From: Orthonyx spaldingii
Lineage: Eukaryota > Chordata > Aves > Passeriformes > Orthonychidae
Assembly: GCA_013397795.1 (NCBI GenBank)
Contig: VZTJ01000294.1
Span: forward strand, 3,606,831-3,670,830
Direction of reading: 5' to 3'
Length of the DNA stretch: 64,000 nt
The notes beneath the pieces were generated by a model. That model was given only the letters and a program-made list of their open reading frames with translations. It was not told the origin of the DNA and did not search any database. The position numbers were made by a program, and so were the translations under genes. Positions 59,901 to 64,000 of this stretch are shown here, piece after piece. Position 1 is the first letter of the stretch, and every line of letters starts with the position of its first letter.

Positions 59901-60122
59901 CCACTTTGGCACACTGTGTTAAATGAAGAAAAGCACTCAGTGACAATTATTCTGCACAGCTTTATAAAGCTTCAAAACAAATTAGAAACTTTTCCTTACC
60001 TTCTGTATTCTGCTATTAGTTTAATCAAATCTTCCATGGAAATCTTATTACTTTCTTGCCTGAATAAAGGTGAGAATCGGGAGTCTCTGTCAACATTTCC
60101 CTGATTATCTTTAAACACTGGC
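8781..60122 (-). CDS. DOCK10: DOCK10 (dedicator of cytokinesis 10, zizimin3), 42 coding exons, 5' part outside the window
   Basis: Spliced product of 1625 residues plus stop, read on the minus strand from 60122 to 8781. Family knowledge: DOCK-D proteins are large cytosolic exchange factors that load GTP on Cdc42 (DOCK10 is also reported to act on Rac). DHR-1 binds phosphoinositides and DHR-2 is catalytic. Seen here: DHR-1/C2 at local residues ~100-260 (NQIYIYPKHLKYDSQK; CIYGKPGGPLFTTSAYTAV); a helical scaffold ~265-1110; and DHR-2 ~1115-1586, with lobe A (SYASTPELRRTWLESMAKIH), lobe B (GKEYIYKEPKLTGLSEISQR; GGVEEQCKRRTILT) and lobe C (NPIEVAIDEM; QLKLQGSVSVK; NERLIKEDQ). DOCK10 was preferred over DOCK9 and DOCK11 because SHLFPYVKKRIQVIS, LCTMEEVDMIRLQLKLQGSV and YWKMEKIC match my memory of DOCK10. 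All junctions keep frame. The PH domain and start codon are not in the window. Identity rests on remembered homologs, not a search. Confidence 0.95.
8901..12029 (-). other. Last intron of DOCK10
   Basis: 3.1 kb. Contains a moderately GC-rich stretch near 9180-9380 and a 20-base A run at 11867-11886, about 140 bases past the exon 41 donor. No further exon recognised. Confidence 0.8.
11867..11886 (+). repeat. Poly-A run
   Basis: Twenty consecutive A on the plus strand (T in the DOCK10 transcript). No retroposed body is recognisable beside it. Confidence 0.85.
12030..12168 (-). CDS. DOCK10: DOCK10 window exon 41 (end of DHR-2)
   Basis: 139 nt, starts phase 2, ends phase 0. Acceptor ttgcag, donor gtcaga. 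Encodes QFAEACGHALDVNERLIKED, QFEYQGEMKSHYKDMLSELS and VVMNEQ, the last helices of lobe C. Confidence 0.96.
12511..12611 (-). CDS. DOCK10: DOCK10 window exon 40 (DHR-2 lobe C, nucleotide-sensor segment)
   Basis: 101 nt, starts phase 0, ends phase 2. Acceptor acccag, donor gtaaac. Encodes INAGPMAYARAFLEETNAKR and YPDNQVKLLKEIF. The first residue, Ile (ATA), sits where DOCK9 has the sensor Val of VNAGP. Confidence 0.94.
12612..13280 (-). other. Intron between exons 39 and 40
   Basis: 0.67 kb; nothing beyond a short A run near 13240 seen. Confidence 0.8.
13281..13471 (-). CDS. DOCK10: DOCK10 window exon 39 (DHR-2 lobe C)
   Basis: 191 nt, starts phase 1, ends phase 0. Donor gtaatg. The acceptor is the AG of gagtag at 13473-13472, chosen because only it gives ILTTSHLFPYV in frame; a second AG four bases downstream (cagT) would shift frame. 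Encodes SHLFPYVKKRIQVISQTSTE, LNPIEVAIDEMSKKVSELNQ and LCTMEEVDMIRLQLKLQGSV plus SVK, reaching the alpha-10 region. Confidence 0.94.
13887..14466 (+). mobile_element. Solo LTR of an avian endogenous retrovirus (ERVL-like)
   Basis: A ~580-base unit beginning TGTGCTGG and ending AGGACA (TG...CA ends). Its text resembles, from memory, a widespread bird LTR: ggctgggatagagttaattg near the 5' end, tgatggagccctgttttctt in the middle, a polyadenylation signal ATTAAA at 14334-14339, and a gag-tggctgtgtgg-ggttaaacc 3' end. No internal retroviral genes flank it, so it is a solo LTR left by recombination. It lies antisense to DOCK10, about 415 bases upstream (in transcript sense) of exon 39. I could not find a clear target-site duplication. 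Confidence 0.85.
16226..16250 (+). other. Putative G-quadruplex motif beside a splice donor
   Basis: Runs GGG, GGGG, GGGGG and GGGG with loops of 6, 1 and 2 bases. On the DOCK10 RNA it reads as C-runs, starting 12 bases after the exon 38 boundary. Confidence 0.5.
16262..16472 (-). CDS. DOCK10: DOCK10 window exon 38 (DHR-2 lobe B)
   Basis: 211 nt, starts phase 0, ends phase 1. Acceptor acccag, donor gtacgt. Encodes VNPKDLDPKYAYIQVTYVTP, FFEGKEAEDRKTDFEMHHNI, NRFVFETPFTLSGKKHGGVE and EQCKRRTILT. Its donor is followed within 12 bases by a G-quadruplex-type motif on the opposite strand. Confidence 0.96.
16944..17090 (-). CDS. DOCK10: DOCK10 window exon 37 (DHR-2 lobe B)
   Basis: 147 nt, phase 0 at both ends. 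Acceptor aaacag, donor gtatga. Encodes GFFEEEEGKEYIYKEPKLTG, LSEISQRLMKLYADKFGIDN and VKIIQDSNK, the lobe B sheet that contacts the GTPase. Confidence 0.96.
17091..22070 (-). other. Longest complete intron (exons 36 to 37)
   Basis: 5.0 kb. DOCK9 has an optional exon at the equivalent junction (after FGQ). I looked for a matching acidic insert here and did not find one. No repeats recognised. Confidence 0.7.
22071..22184 (-). CDS. DOCK10: DOCK10 window exon 36 (DHR-2 lobe A to B)
   Basis: 114 nt, phase 0 at both ends. Acceptor atgtag, donor gtaagt. Encodes RLSDLYYDIHRSYLKVAEVV and NSEKRLFGRYYRVAFYGQ, leading into lobe B (FGRYYRVAFYGQ). Confidence 0.95.
22185..23128 (-). other. Intron between exons 35 and 36
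   Basis: 0.94 kb. A G-rich run (22205-22222) lies near its 3' end. Nothing else seen. Confidence 0.75.
23129..23251 (-). CDS. DOCK10: DOCK10 window exon 35 (DHR-2 lobe A)
   Basis: 123 nt, phase 0 at both ends. Acceptor ttgcag, donor gtaagt. Encodes NILVEQLELCVEYLWKSERY, ELIAEVNKPIIAVFEKQRDF plus K, forming lobe A helices that mediate dimerisation in DOCK9 structures. Confidence 0.95.
23728..23834 (-). CDS. DOCK10: DOCK10 window exon 34 (DHR-2 lobe A)
   Basis: 107 nt, starts phase 1, ends phase 0. Acceptor ttcaag, donor gtcagc. Encodes LFSMGWPAFLSITPNIKEEG and AMKEDSGMQDTPYNE. The WPAFLSITPNI-EE-MKED-GMQD motif is typical. Confidence 0.94.
23835..25468 (-). other. Intron between exons 33 and 34
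   Basis: 1.6 kb, with a GC-richer stretch at 24200-24420. No exon or element recognised. Confidence 0.75.
25469..25567 (-). CDS. DOCK10: DOCK10 window exon 33 (DOCK10-specific lobe A loop)
   Basis: 99 nt, phase 1 at both ends, so it is frame-neutral if skipped. Acceptor tcatag, donor gtgagt. Encodes YWKMEKICTSRMLLEDAQVS and DSNVLLTTHNGG. DOCK9 has a shorter loop here, so this exon helps name the paralog. Confidence 0.93.
25892..25949 (-). CDS. DOCK10: DOCK10 window exon 32 (DHR-2 lobe A)
   Basis: 58 nt, starts phase 0, ends phase 1. Acceptor ttacag, donor gtaaga. Encodes AAMCYIHIAALIAEYLKRK and a split Gly, a lobe A helix near-identical across the family. Confidence 0.94.
26647..26862 (-). 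CDS. DOCK10: DOCK10 window exon 31 (start of DHR-2 lobe A)
   Basis: 216 nt, phase 0 at both ends; the longest exon here. Acceptor caaag, donor gtaatg. Encodes [40 protein letters not shown] and ASTPELRRTWLESMAKIHAR. The catalytic DHR-2 domain begins at about SLANSYASTPELR. Confidence 0.96.
26863..28264 (-). other. Intron between exons 30 and 31
   Basis: 1.4 kb; AT-rich towards 28000. Nothing recognised. Confidence 0.75.
28265..28375 (-). CDS. DOCK10: DOCK10 window exon 30
   Basis: 111 nt, phase 0 at both ends. Acceptor gtgcag, donor gtaaga. Encodes LIKAVSQLIADAGIGGSRFQ and HSLAIINNFANGDKQMK. Very conserved across DOCK9, 10 and 11. Confidence 0.95.
28925..29107 (-). CDS. DOCK10: DOCK10 window exon 29
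   Basis: 183 nt, phase 0 at both ends. Acceptor caatag, donor gtaagt. Encodes FPSAFFQGQADLCGSLCYEI, LKCCNHRSRSTQTEASALLY and FFMRKNFEFNKQKSIVRSHL plus Q. Confidence 0.95.
29108..30654 (-). other. Intron between exons 28 and 29
   Basis: 1.5 kb; no exon, repeat or element recognised. Confidence 0.75.
30655..30792 (-). CDS. DOCK10: DOCK10 window exon 28
   Basis: 138 nt, phase 0 at both ends. Acceptor tttcag, donor gtaact. Encodes RQLQQSDCQNVLMKKVFDTH, MLFLQINQSAAALKHVFAAL and RLFVGK. Confidence 0.95.
31517..31629 (-). CDS. DOCK10: DOCK10 window exon 27
   Basis: 113 nt, starts phase 1, ends phase 0. Acceptor ctgcag, donor gtatgt. Encodes TSNETDIVQYVDTEANIATE and VSLTILDLLCLYTLNHQ. TEANIATE-LTILD is a family landmark. 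Confidence 0.94.
32018..32142 (-). CDS. DOCK10: DOCK10 window exon 26 (linker with RSQTLP motif)
   Basis: 125 nt, starts phase 2, ends phase 1. Acceptor ttccag, donor gtaagt. Encodes MHSTSSHDGHKHHRSQTLPI, IRGKNALSNPKLLQMIDSSTA. The RSQTLP hexapeptide fits the 14-3-3 mode-I consensus R-S-X-pS/T-X-P. Confidence 0.94.
33012..33113 (-). CDS. DOCK10: DOCK10 window exon 25
   Basis: 102 nt, phase 2 at both ends. Acceptor ttaacag, donor gtaatg. Encodes KIAAAFKFVQATQNNGTLKG and SNSSGQTSGLLSQ plus a split Trp. The 5' border is set by phase: the open frame that runs further upstream cannot be joined to the preceding exon. Confidence 0.93.
33754..33801 (-). CDS. DOCK10: DOCK10 window exon 24 (48-nt small exon)
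   Basis: 48 nt, phase 2 at both ends. Acceptor tttcag, donor gtaatt. Encodes VCLQNFRYLGKRNIV and a split Arg. VCL-FRYLGKRNI is conserved. Confidence 0.94.
34534..34600 (-). CDS. DOCK10: DOCK10 window exon 23
   Basis: 67 nt, starts phase 1, ends phase 2. Acceptor ccttag, donor gtaagt. Encodes ALISYWLRAQFSEITDFFSI plus L and a split Glu, continuing the scaffold helices. Confidence 0.93.
34767..34881 (-). CDS. DOCK10: DOCK10 window exon 22
   Basis: 115 nt, starts phase 0, ends phase 1. Acceptor caacag, donor gtaaaa. Encodes ITRPLSLIGSTLRFDKLDQA and ETRSLLMCFLHIMKTISE. The FDKLDQ-E-SLLMCFL-I-K block is diagnostic of DOCK-D proteins. Confidence 0.95.
34967..35088 (-). CDS. DOCK10: DOCK10 window exon 21 (Ser-rich linker)
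   Basis: 122 nt, starts phase 1, ends phase 0. Acceptor ttacag, donor gtacat. Encodes FSSIAISAANHADSRASLAS and LESNPSTNEKNSERTDTCEK. HADSRASL is shared with other zizimins (HADSRGSL type). Confidence 0.93.
35809..35920 (-). CDS. DOCK10: DOCK10 window exon 20 (Ser-rich linker)
   Basis: 112 nt, starts phase 0, ends phase 1. Acceptor acacag, donor gtacaa. Encodes GSRDDLSTAGGFQSQTAMKH and ANSVDTSFSKDVLNSIA. Low-complexity, probably flexible and phosphorylatable (inference). Confidence 0.93.
36902..37018 (-). CDS. DOCK10: DOCK10 window exon 19 (helical scaffold)
   Basis: 117 nt, phase 0 at both ends. Acceptor ttttag, donor gtaatt. Encodes AKQAQIANLYMPLYGMLLDN and MPRIYMKDMFLFNINTSNQ. The first residue is Ala where I recall Arg in mammals (EP-RKQAQI). 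Confidence 0.94.
37146..37321 (-). CDS. DOCK10: DOCK10 window exon 18 (helical scaffold)
   Basis: 176 nt, starts phase 1, ends phase 0. Acceptor tccaag, donor gtaaag. Encodes IPEYTLTNEFCRKHFLIGVL, LREVGFALQEDQDIRHLALA and VLKNLMAKHSFDDRYAEP. One of the most conserved DOCK-D scaffold blocks. Confidence 0.95.
37776..37820 (-). CDS. DOCK10: DOCK10 window exon 17 (45-nt small exon)
   Basis: 45 nt, phase 1 at both ends, so skipping it keeps frame. Encodes TVTPSESAHEYRTS within a DOCK10-specific Ser/Thr-rich loop. Donor gtatga is good. The acceptor is weak: the bases before its AG are purine-rich (atgaaaaatgaag) and the pyrimidine tract lies further upstream. The exon is supported by phase and by the TPSES motif remembered from mammalian DOCK10. 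Confidence 0.87.
38410..38506 (-). CDS. DOCK10: DOCK10 window exon 16 (helical scaffold)
   Basis: 97 nt, starts phase 0, ends phase 1. Acceptor tttcag, donor gtaagg. Encodes TLHQFKFDFLQEVCHHEHFI and PLCLPIRSSNIP. The FDFL-x-EVC-x-HEH-x-IPL signature is clear. Confidence 0.94.
38507..41173 (-). other. Intron between exons 15 and 16
   Basis: 2.7 kb. Contains a 21-bp tandem duplication near 39840 and a T run near 38900. No exon recognised. Confidence 0.75.
39820..39859 (+). repeat. 21-bp tandem duplication
   Basis: Two copies of tgctttgcttaggctttgca-type sequence at 39820-39840 and 39841-39859, with one mismatch. Confidence 0.85.
41174..41257 (-). CDS. DOCK10: DOCK10 window exon 15 (helical scaffold)
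   Basis: 84 nt, phase 0 at both ends. Acceptor tcttag, donor gtatgg. Encodes RCFTFMDRGFVFRMVNNYIS then MFGAGDSK. RCFTFMDRGFVF is near-invariant in the family. Confidence 0.95.
42319..42465 (-). CDS. DOCK10: DOCK10 window exon 14 (helical scaffold)
   Basis: 147 nt, phase 0 at both ends. Acceptor gcttag, donor gtgagg. Encodes VSRTRRFPESFHTELDTLVM, ILADHVVWKYKDALEETRNA and NYSIAKFLK. Confidence 0.95.
42880..42951 (-). CDS. DOCK10: DOCK10 window exon 13 (helical scaffold)
   Basis: 72 nt, phase 0 at both ends. Acceptor aaacag, donor gtaagt. Encodes HSWFFFAVILKSMAQHLVDT then NKTK. The aromatic WFFF...KSMAQHL helix is shared by DOCK9, 10 and 11. Confidence 0.95.
44037..44150 (-). CDS. DOCK10: DOCK10 window exon 12 (helical scaffold)
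   Basis: 114 nt, phase 0 at both ends. Acceptor cttcag, donor gtgaat. Encodes YVFRTKSFDERTVHEELSKN then VTGLLKSNEQVTVKQVLK. Confidence 0.95.
44151..47117 (-). other. Intron between exons 11 and 12
   Basis: 3.0 kb; AT-rich, no exon or element recognised. Confidence 0.75.
47118..47187 (-). CDS. DOCK10: DOCK10 window exon 11 (helical scaffold)
   Basis: 70 nt, starts phase 2, ends phase 0. Acceptor ttgcag, donor gtatgg. Encodes VLTNIVAKCHEEQLDNCINS then YVT. CHEEQL is a strong DOCK-D landmark. Confidence 0.94.
47188..49941 (-). other. Intron between exons 10 and 11, with assembly gap
   Basis: 2.75 kb as assembled. Contains the N gap at 48669-48738 and a short GT/TA run near 48530-48545. Its true length is unknown because of the gap. 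Confidence 0.75.
48669..48738. other. Assembly gap (70 N)
   Basis: Seventy N flanked by about 15 T on the left and eight G on the right (48739-48746). Homopolymer flanks suggest a sequencing or assembly stall. No exon is interrupted. Confidence 0.95.
49942..50060 (-). CDS. DOCK10: DOCK10 window exon 10 (helical scaffold)
   Basis: 119 nt, starts phase 0, ends phase 2. Acceptor ttacag, donor gtatct. Encodes NLLRIEKIHVIMNFLPVVLN, QLFRVLVQNNDDEVTTAVT and a split Arg. Armadillo-like helices, conserved in DOCK-D. Confidence 0.95.
50061..52060 (-). other. Intron between exons 9 and 10
   Basis: 2.0 kb; contains the A-rich repeat at 50314-50352. Nothing else recognised. Confidence 0.75.
50314..50352 (+). 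repeat. A-rich simple repeat (AnG)n
   Basis: Three A runs of 9-11 bases separated by single G, then a short GA run. Confidence 0.9.
52061..52153 (-). CDS. DOCK10: DOCK10 window exon 9
   Basis: 93 nt, phase 0 at both ends. Acceptor ttttag, donor gtaaag. Encodes DPYLNNFFHQCQEREKDLSQ and PPTSNFINSCK, the start of the helical scaffold between DHR-1 and DHR-2. Confidence 0.94.
52265..52345 (-). mobile_element. Degraded CR1 LINE 3'-end fragment
   Basis: The stretch agtcacagaaaaaaaccc then tagtccaacccattggccag and tgctaaattcca resembles the reverse complement of the CR1 3' region (tagtccaacc-attaaccagcactgc-aaattcca). Ancient and short; recognised from memory only. Confidence 0.4.
52704..52790 (-). 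CDS. DOCK10: DOCK10 window exon 8
   Basis: 87 nt, phase 0 at both ends. Acceptor taacag, donor gtaagc. Encodes QIGSDIKWVDSGKPLFKVST then FVVSTVNTQ, a conserved stretch at the DHR-1/scaffold boundary (IKWVD-G-KPLFKVST). Confidence 0.95.
53434..53555 (-). CDS. DOCK10: DOCK10 window exon 7 (end of DHR-1)
   Basis: 122 nt, starts phase 1, ends phase 0. Acceptor cacacag, donor gtattc. Encodes VGFAWLPLLKDAQLASQEHH, then LPPNYLSLQEPATTK, the last DHR-1 strand and exit loop. Confidence 0.95.
53707..53830 (-). CDS. DOCK10: DOCK10 window exon 6 (DHR-1)
   Basis: 124 nt, starts phase 0, ends phase 1. Acceptor tttcag, donor gtacct. Encodes VKIELPTQLHKKHHILFSFY, HVTCD and a lysine-rich loop (NAKANAKKKEALETP). 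ELP-x-QLH-x-KHH is a DHR-1 signature of the DOCK-D class. Confidence 0.95.
53831..55700 (-). other. Intron between exons 5 and 6
   Basis: 1.9 kb; AT-rich, nothing recognised. Confidence 0.75.
55701..55793 (-). CDS. DOCK10: DOCK10 window exon 5 (DHR-1)
   Basis: 93 nt, phase 0 at both ends. Acceptor tgtcag, donor gtcagt. Encodes CIYGKPGGPLFTTSAYTAVL then HHSQNPDFYDE. The basic-Gly loop and the following strand are typical DHR-1. Confidence 0.95.
56666..56731 (-). CDS. DOCK10: DOCK10 window exon 4 (DHR-1)
   Basis: 66 nt, phase 0 at both ends. Acceptor ctccag, donor gtgagc. Encodes ARNITVCIEFKSSDEEGAKP plus LK, a core DHR-1 beta strand followed by an acidic loop. Being 22 whole codons, it could be skipped without changing frame. 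Confidence 0.94.
57361..57548 (-). CDS. DOCK10: DOCK10 window exon 3 (start of DHR-1)
   Basis: 188 nt, starts phase 1, ends phase 0. Acceptor ttgaag, donor gtacag. Encodes CVTSSFIPVKPF, an acidic stretch (VEIEEFVQES) and RVYKNQIYIYPKHLKYDSQK, the first strands of the C2-like DHR-1 domain that binds phosphoinositides in this family. Confidence 0.95.
57549..59999 (-). other. Introns around exon 2
   Basis: Two introns (57549-58650 and 58731-59999) flank the 80-nt exon 2. Neither shows another exon; a T/C-rich run lies at 59668-59701. Confidence 0.75.
58651..58730 (-). CDS. DOCK10: DOCK10 window exon 2
   Basis: 80 nt, starts phase 2, ends phase 1. Acceptor ttgcag, donor gtatga. Encodes AEKISKIQTIPGCLEIAVDC then VPLEHP, the conserved strand-rich segment just before DHR-1. 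Confidence 0.92.
60000..60122 (-). CDS. DOCK10: DOCK10 window exon 1 (pre-DHR-1 linker)
   Basis: 123 nt, 5' phase 2 (one leading base), 3' phase 2. Acceptor ttatag, donor gtaagg. Encodes PVFKDNQGNVDRDSRFSPLF and ends in IAEYR plus a split Arg. This linker precedes the C2-like DHR-1. It is the most 5' exon I can identify; the exon for the preceding residues is not seen between 60123 and 64000. Confidence 0.93.
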
Positions 60123-60164
60123 CTATAAAGAAAGACAAATGACACGTTTATAAACACTCATCCA

Positions 60165-60199
60165 TGTGTATGGGTGTGTGTATATACACATATATATGT
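60165..60199 (+). repeat. TG/TA simple repeat, partly palindromic
   Basis: Alternating purine-pyrimidine run with the self-complementary core tgtatatacacatatata. Confidence 0.7.
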
Positions 60200-61405
60200 T
60201 TGAACATTTGAAATTGTCATGTAATCTTTTAACAAGGTTGTGATACGAATTCTTACATAAATTCATGGCCTCTCTGCAGATCTTTACCCAAGAGAGCCCT
60301 GCCAAGCTTTATGTTTGCAGGAGCAAAGGAAATTTCAGTTTATTCCATGTGCATCCCAGCCTTGCAAAGACCTCAGACCTGGTTTGAATGAGAGCCTCTC
60401 ACCCCTCACAGACGTGATTCCTCACTTCAACAAGACTAAGTCCTTATTTCAAGGAATCACCCTGAAGAATTCAATGTATCTATGGGTGGTTTAATCCATA
60501 AGTAATTTCACCCAAGAAGTTATTATCCAAGGAAAATAATTGTAATTTTATATAACAGAAATCATAGCAAGCTGTCAAACTTCAACCACCACCTCTTACC
60601 ACATAAAGAAACACATGCTTTTACAGAACCAGGTTAGAGACCTCAATGAACGTTCCCATGCATTAAATCTGTCCTGTGCCCTCCAGGAGCATGACACCAA
60701 CTCATTGTGGCTTAGCATTCCTTCACAAAACATATTTGGGGGGCACCAACAAAATTTTGGATGAACCAGCTACAGAGTGCCAAATGAACTGGAAAAGAAG
60801 GATAACCATCTATAACTGAGAACAACAAATATCAGCTGTTGTGTGCACAGGAAAACATTTCCAGATATTTCCATTCCTGCTCATTGACACTTGCAGGATT
60901 TAATTAAGACATTCCAGTGCCCTTTGTATATCCTCAAGGGTCACACACGCTGGCTGGACCGGATAATGTAACAGCTATCCAAATTAATGGACCTTGGATT
61001 CAACCGTAGTATGAAAAAGCATTGCTTAACAAAAGTAAAATGTTCTTGACACTAAGTGCTGTTCTGTGAATCATTTGGCCAATCTTGCTTCCTTAATTTA
61101 CTTCTCTGTTCCACTGCCAGTGAGAAGAAGAATTGATGCCAGGACAAATTGTTGCCAGATGCAAAATAACGGAGCAAACCTTTGGAAGAGGATCCCAAGA
61201 ATGAGTATAAATGCACTGTATCTTAACCTAATTAACTGAGAGAAGCACCCCTATTTAATTTCTTTGCAACTGTAGAGAATGATCGACTCTCCCCTATCAG
61301 ATTTTTGCCTCCAGCTGTTAGAGGGAATAAGGTCCACACCAACACACCATGTCAAAAAGTTTACTAGGGAGAAACCAGACCTAATTCCTGGCAGCCACCA
61401 CTTAC

Positions 61406-61426
61406 TCTACAAATCCTATTAAACTG
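61406..61426 (-). other. Candidate 21-nt microexon
   Basis: A long T/C-rich tract (about 30 bases) ends in catgacag at 61428-61427. It is followed by 21 bases, then gtaagtgg, a near-consensus donor. Phase 2 at both ends matches the junction upstream of exon 1, so inclusion would add seven residues (S-L-I-G-F-V with split codons at the ends) without a stop. No homolog known to me; may be chance. Confidence 0.25.
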
Positions 61427-61792
61427 CTGTCATGAAAAAGAAAAAAGGAAAGAAAAAAGATTTAATAATTATTACAGTATTGGTGACACTATGATATTTC
61501 TTGGACTCGGCACTGCTTCCTCCTCCAGACTAACAGAGAGGACCAAAACATCGGGTGAGTGATTTCCACTGTGCCACTGGGCTCTGCAATGTGATGCTGA
61601 GCAAACCCAGGCTCTGCTGGAAACTATGAACTAATTCCAGTGCAGGCTCTGACACTGAGCAAACCCCTGCTCAGTGCAGCAGGGTGTGAGGGCACTCACC
61701 AAGGAACGGCTGGGGCTGCAAGTGCAAAAGGAAAAAGAAGCTGGAAGTAGCTCATTCTGTGTCAGTGGTATTGAGCACTGCCTTTCAGGAGG

Positions 61793-61850
61793 CTCAGAGG
61801 CACAGCATCATGATCCTTAAGGTTTCTTCAAACCCAAAAGATTCCATGAT
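61793..61850 (+). mobile_element. CR1 LINE 3'-end fragment
   Basis: The text catgatccttaaggtttctt, caaacccaaaagattccatg, att matches the CR1 3' terminus consensus I know (gatcct-aaggtcccttccaacccaaa-attctatgatt). It is only ~55 bases long and diverged, plus orientation. Confidence 0.55.
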
Positions 61851-64000
61851 TGTCCACTCCTCCCCTCTGGTTTGGAGTCAGAAGGGCTTTACAGAGTTGT
61901 CCTGCCTACAACCGCTGCTCCAGAGAATCAGTGCTCCCTGGCTATCACATGCTCTATATCTAGGACTGCTCCTCATTGGTTCAGCAGCATATCCCCACCT
62001 AAAGAATGCATCCAGGACAAAACTAAAGGTGTGAAACCACTACAAAATGGGGAAGAATTGTTATCTCTCCAACTTACACACAATACTCCATTTATATAAA
62101 GTTCTTACAACCATGTGAGTAATTTCCATGTCCATTGAAAAGAAGATAATCCTTCTCAAAAATTGCACTGGTCAAACTGTACTGGAGTCTCCAATCCCCC
62201 ATTTCAGGTTCATGAAAGCTGAAGAATTGCCAGAGCAGCAAGTACTGAATGTGTTGCAGCTGCAGTTAAGTAACTGCAATCGCATTTTTTGCTAGATCCT
62301 TGCAGGTGGAACAAGCATGCTCCTTGTCACAGGGAACATACTGAAGGCATTTGAGAATGACAACTGTCACATCAAAACAAGGAAATGCTTTAAAAACATC
62401 TACAGTCCAAGAGTCCAATATTTGTGTAATACAGTAACAATGCCTTAGTGCTGGGTACTTATTTACTGAGATATTTTAATAAGAAAAAATTCACAGAACT
62501 AAACTTCTGAAGAGATTCTAGAGGTGGTAATCTGGGGGAAAGCAAGTTAATAGATTACACTAAAGAAATTGAAATCATCCAAGTACTTGAAATGTTTATA
62601 TGATTCTGCTCTTCTGACATTGTTAGCTGATTGTCCACAATCCTAAAAATTCTTTGAGCACAGACAACCTACATATTGTTCATCATTTAACTTCGAAAAA
62701 GTTACTTTTGAAGTAGTGGTTTATGATTTGTGGAAAAATTACTCACCTCCAGGGTTAAACACTCAGTGGAAGATCTGCAGCTACTGGAAATCAGTGCAGT
62801 CTCACTGCCTTCAGCTACCTTAACCTATGGCAGCTGAACCGAATCAGCAGCTGCAGAAGCTGCTGAAGGATTCAAATATTACGCTCTAAAACGTGATGTT
62901 TACGAGGGTGGAGCAGGTTTGAAGGAGTAAGAGTGTAAAAACTAATCTCTGCGAATGAAGTTTTCCCCCCACATCTACAATATGTAGCTGAGGCAGCTAT
63001 TTGCAAACTTTGGCAATTCTGGCAGGAATATGAGACTCTGACACACTGTAATTCTAACACATACCGTAATTATACCTGCAAGAGCACAGAGACACCAGAT
63101 TTCCCAGCAGGAAATCAGGGAAGAACCCTGAGTCATGCTTTTGAGCAATGCTAACAAACTGGTGCCACAAGAGCTAATTAAGAGTTTCAGTCACATGTGC
63201 AATACTCAACTGTCAAGAGTTTGGCTTGCTGAATGCATACGTAAAAACCACACTGTGGCCATCTGTAACTGCTTTAAGGAGGGAAAATTTCCACACAAAA
63301 ACAGGAGTGTGGTTAATGCCAGAATGAACTAACTGGAAAACACATTTCCAAACCCAGGGTTTTGCTATTTATCATAGCCAAACCATTTTTTCCCCCCTGT
63401 AGTGAGATAGCCTCATGTGGAAACTTCTATTTTCAAGTCGTGAAAACAGAAATAGATTTTATACTTTGCTTTTACTAGAGTCAGACCTGAGCAATGTTAA
63501 TACACAAGCAGATGTAAATGAATGTGGAATTTGAATTTTCTCAATGCACCCTAGCTTGAGAGGCATTTAGGGTGCTCTCTGCCTCACAGGGGTAGCAGCA
63601 AAACTTCACTCATGTCTGTTAAGACTTCCCTTGGGCAGAGCAAGTGCAGACCTGCAGCCACAGCTCTGGGCTGAGGCACACACTATGTGATGCACTTGGG
63701 CAGCACAGCTGTAGCACACACAGCCCAGCAGCTGGCAACCAGAGCTGTGAGGCACAGCCCAAATCCTGCTCCTGCCCACTCCCTCTCACCACGAGGCAAC
63801 AAGGGATTGATGCTTGGAGAATCCTATGAAAGGAAAACGCACTTGTTTCAAAATGAGAAGAAAAGTGTTCTGCATTTTACTTTTGGCAGGATTTGCTGAA
63901 GCTGTGGAAGAATGTTCTAGCCTTCTTTATACCCATGAGTGCCTAGCCAGACCCTGAACTAGTTAAGATTATCATGCCATCTAAAGATCCCCACAGCAAG

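Larger units (their letters stand above)
60123..64000 (-). other. Partial DOCK10 intron running off the window
   Basis: At least 3.9 kb. The preceding exon should end in an ...FAWAVR-like sequence in phase 2 and was not found, so it should lie past 64000. Contains a TG/TA run at 60165-60199, a CR1 scrap near 61.8 kb and a microexon candidate at 61406-61426. Confidence 0.7.

Noticed and set aside
61700..61715. 16-nt microexon-like unit (acceptor cttgcag, donor gtgagt)
   Set aside because: Good splice signals, but 16 nt would break frame with exon 1 and no homologous peptide is known.
62741..62775. Strong donor-like gtgagt on the minus strand at about 62753
   Set aside because: The bases before it do not encode a DOCK10-like peptide in the needed phase and no matching acceptor was found.

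Overview
The window is vertebrate nuclear DNA, most probably from a bird. The evidence is a split gene with GT-AG introns, two probable CR1 LINE 3'-end scraps, and a solo LTR of the kind common in avian genomes. It is dominated by one gene on the minus strand: the 3' three-quarters of DOCK10 (zizimin3), a DOCK-D family guanine nucleotide exchange factor for Cdc42/Rac-type GTPases.

I assembled 42 coding exons by eye, from 60122 down to the stop codon at 8783-8781. Each junction was checked for AG/GT dinucleotides and for codon phase. The exons total 4879 nt: one leading base of a split codon, then 1626 codons including the stop, open throughout (1625 residues). The first ~560 residues of the usual ~2190-residue protein, including the PH domain, are missing and should lie beyond base 64000. 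The window product carries the pre-DHR-1 linker, the membrane-binding DHR-1/C2 domain (local residues ~100-260), a long helical scaffold, a serine-rich linker, and the catalytic DHR-2 domain (~1115-1586) followed by a variable C-terminal tail.

Layout in increasing coordinates: 1-8180 is intergenic DNA 3' of DOCK10, with a CpG-rich and G-rich patch near 1.43-1.96 kb, small tandem duplications and a trinucleotide microsatellite. About 8180-8780 is the inferred 3' UTR. 8781-17090 holds DHR-2 lobe C and most of lobe B, with the solo LTR at 13887-14466 in an intron in antisense orientation. 22071-26862 holds the start of lobe B and lobe A. 28265-42951 holds the helical scaffold and linkers. 44037-60122 holds the N-proximal scaffold and DHR-1. 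60123-64000 is intron leading to upstream exons. A 70-base N gap lies at 48669-48738 inside an intron.

No second protein-coding gene, RNA gene or CRISPR-like array was supportable, and I found no new multigene system. The points most worth checking are: an isoleucine where DOCK proteins carry the catalytic 'nucleotide sensor' valine; a perfect 14-3-3 mode-I motif in the scaffold linker; an in-frame 21-nt microexon candidate with strong splice sites; a divergent C-terminus; and G-quadruplex motifs next to a splice donor and inside the CpG-rich patch.
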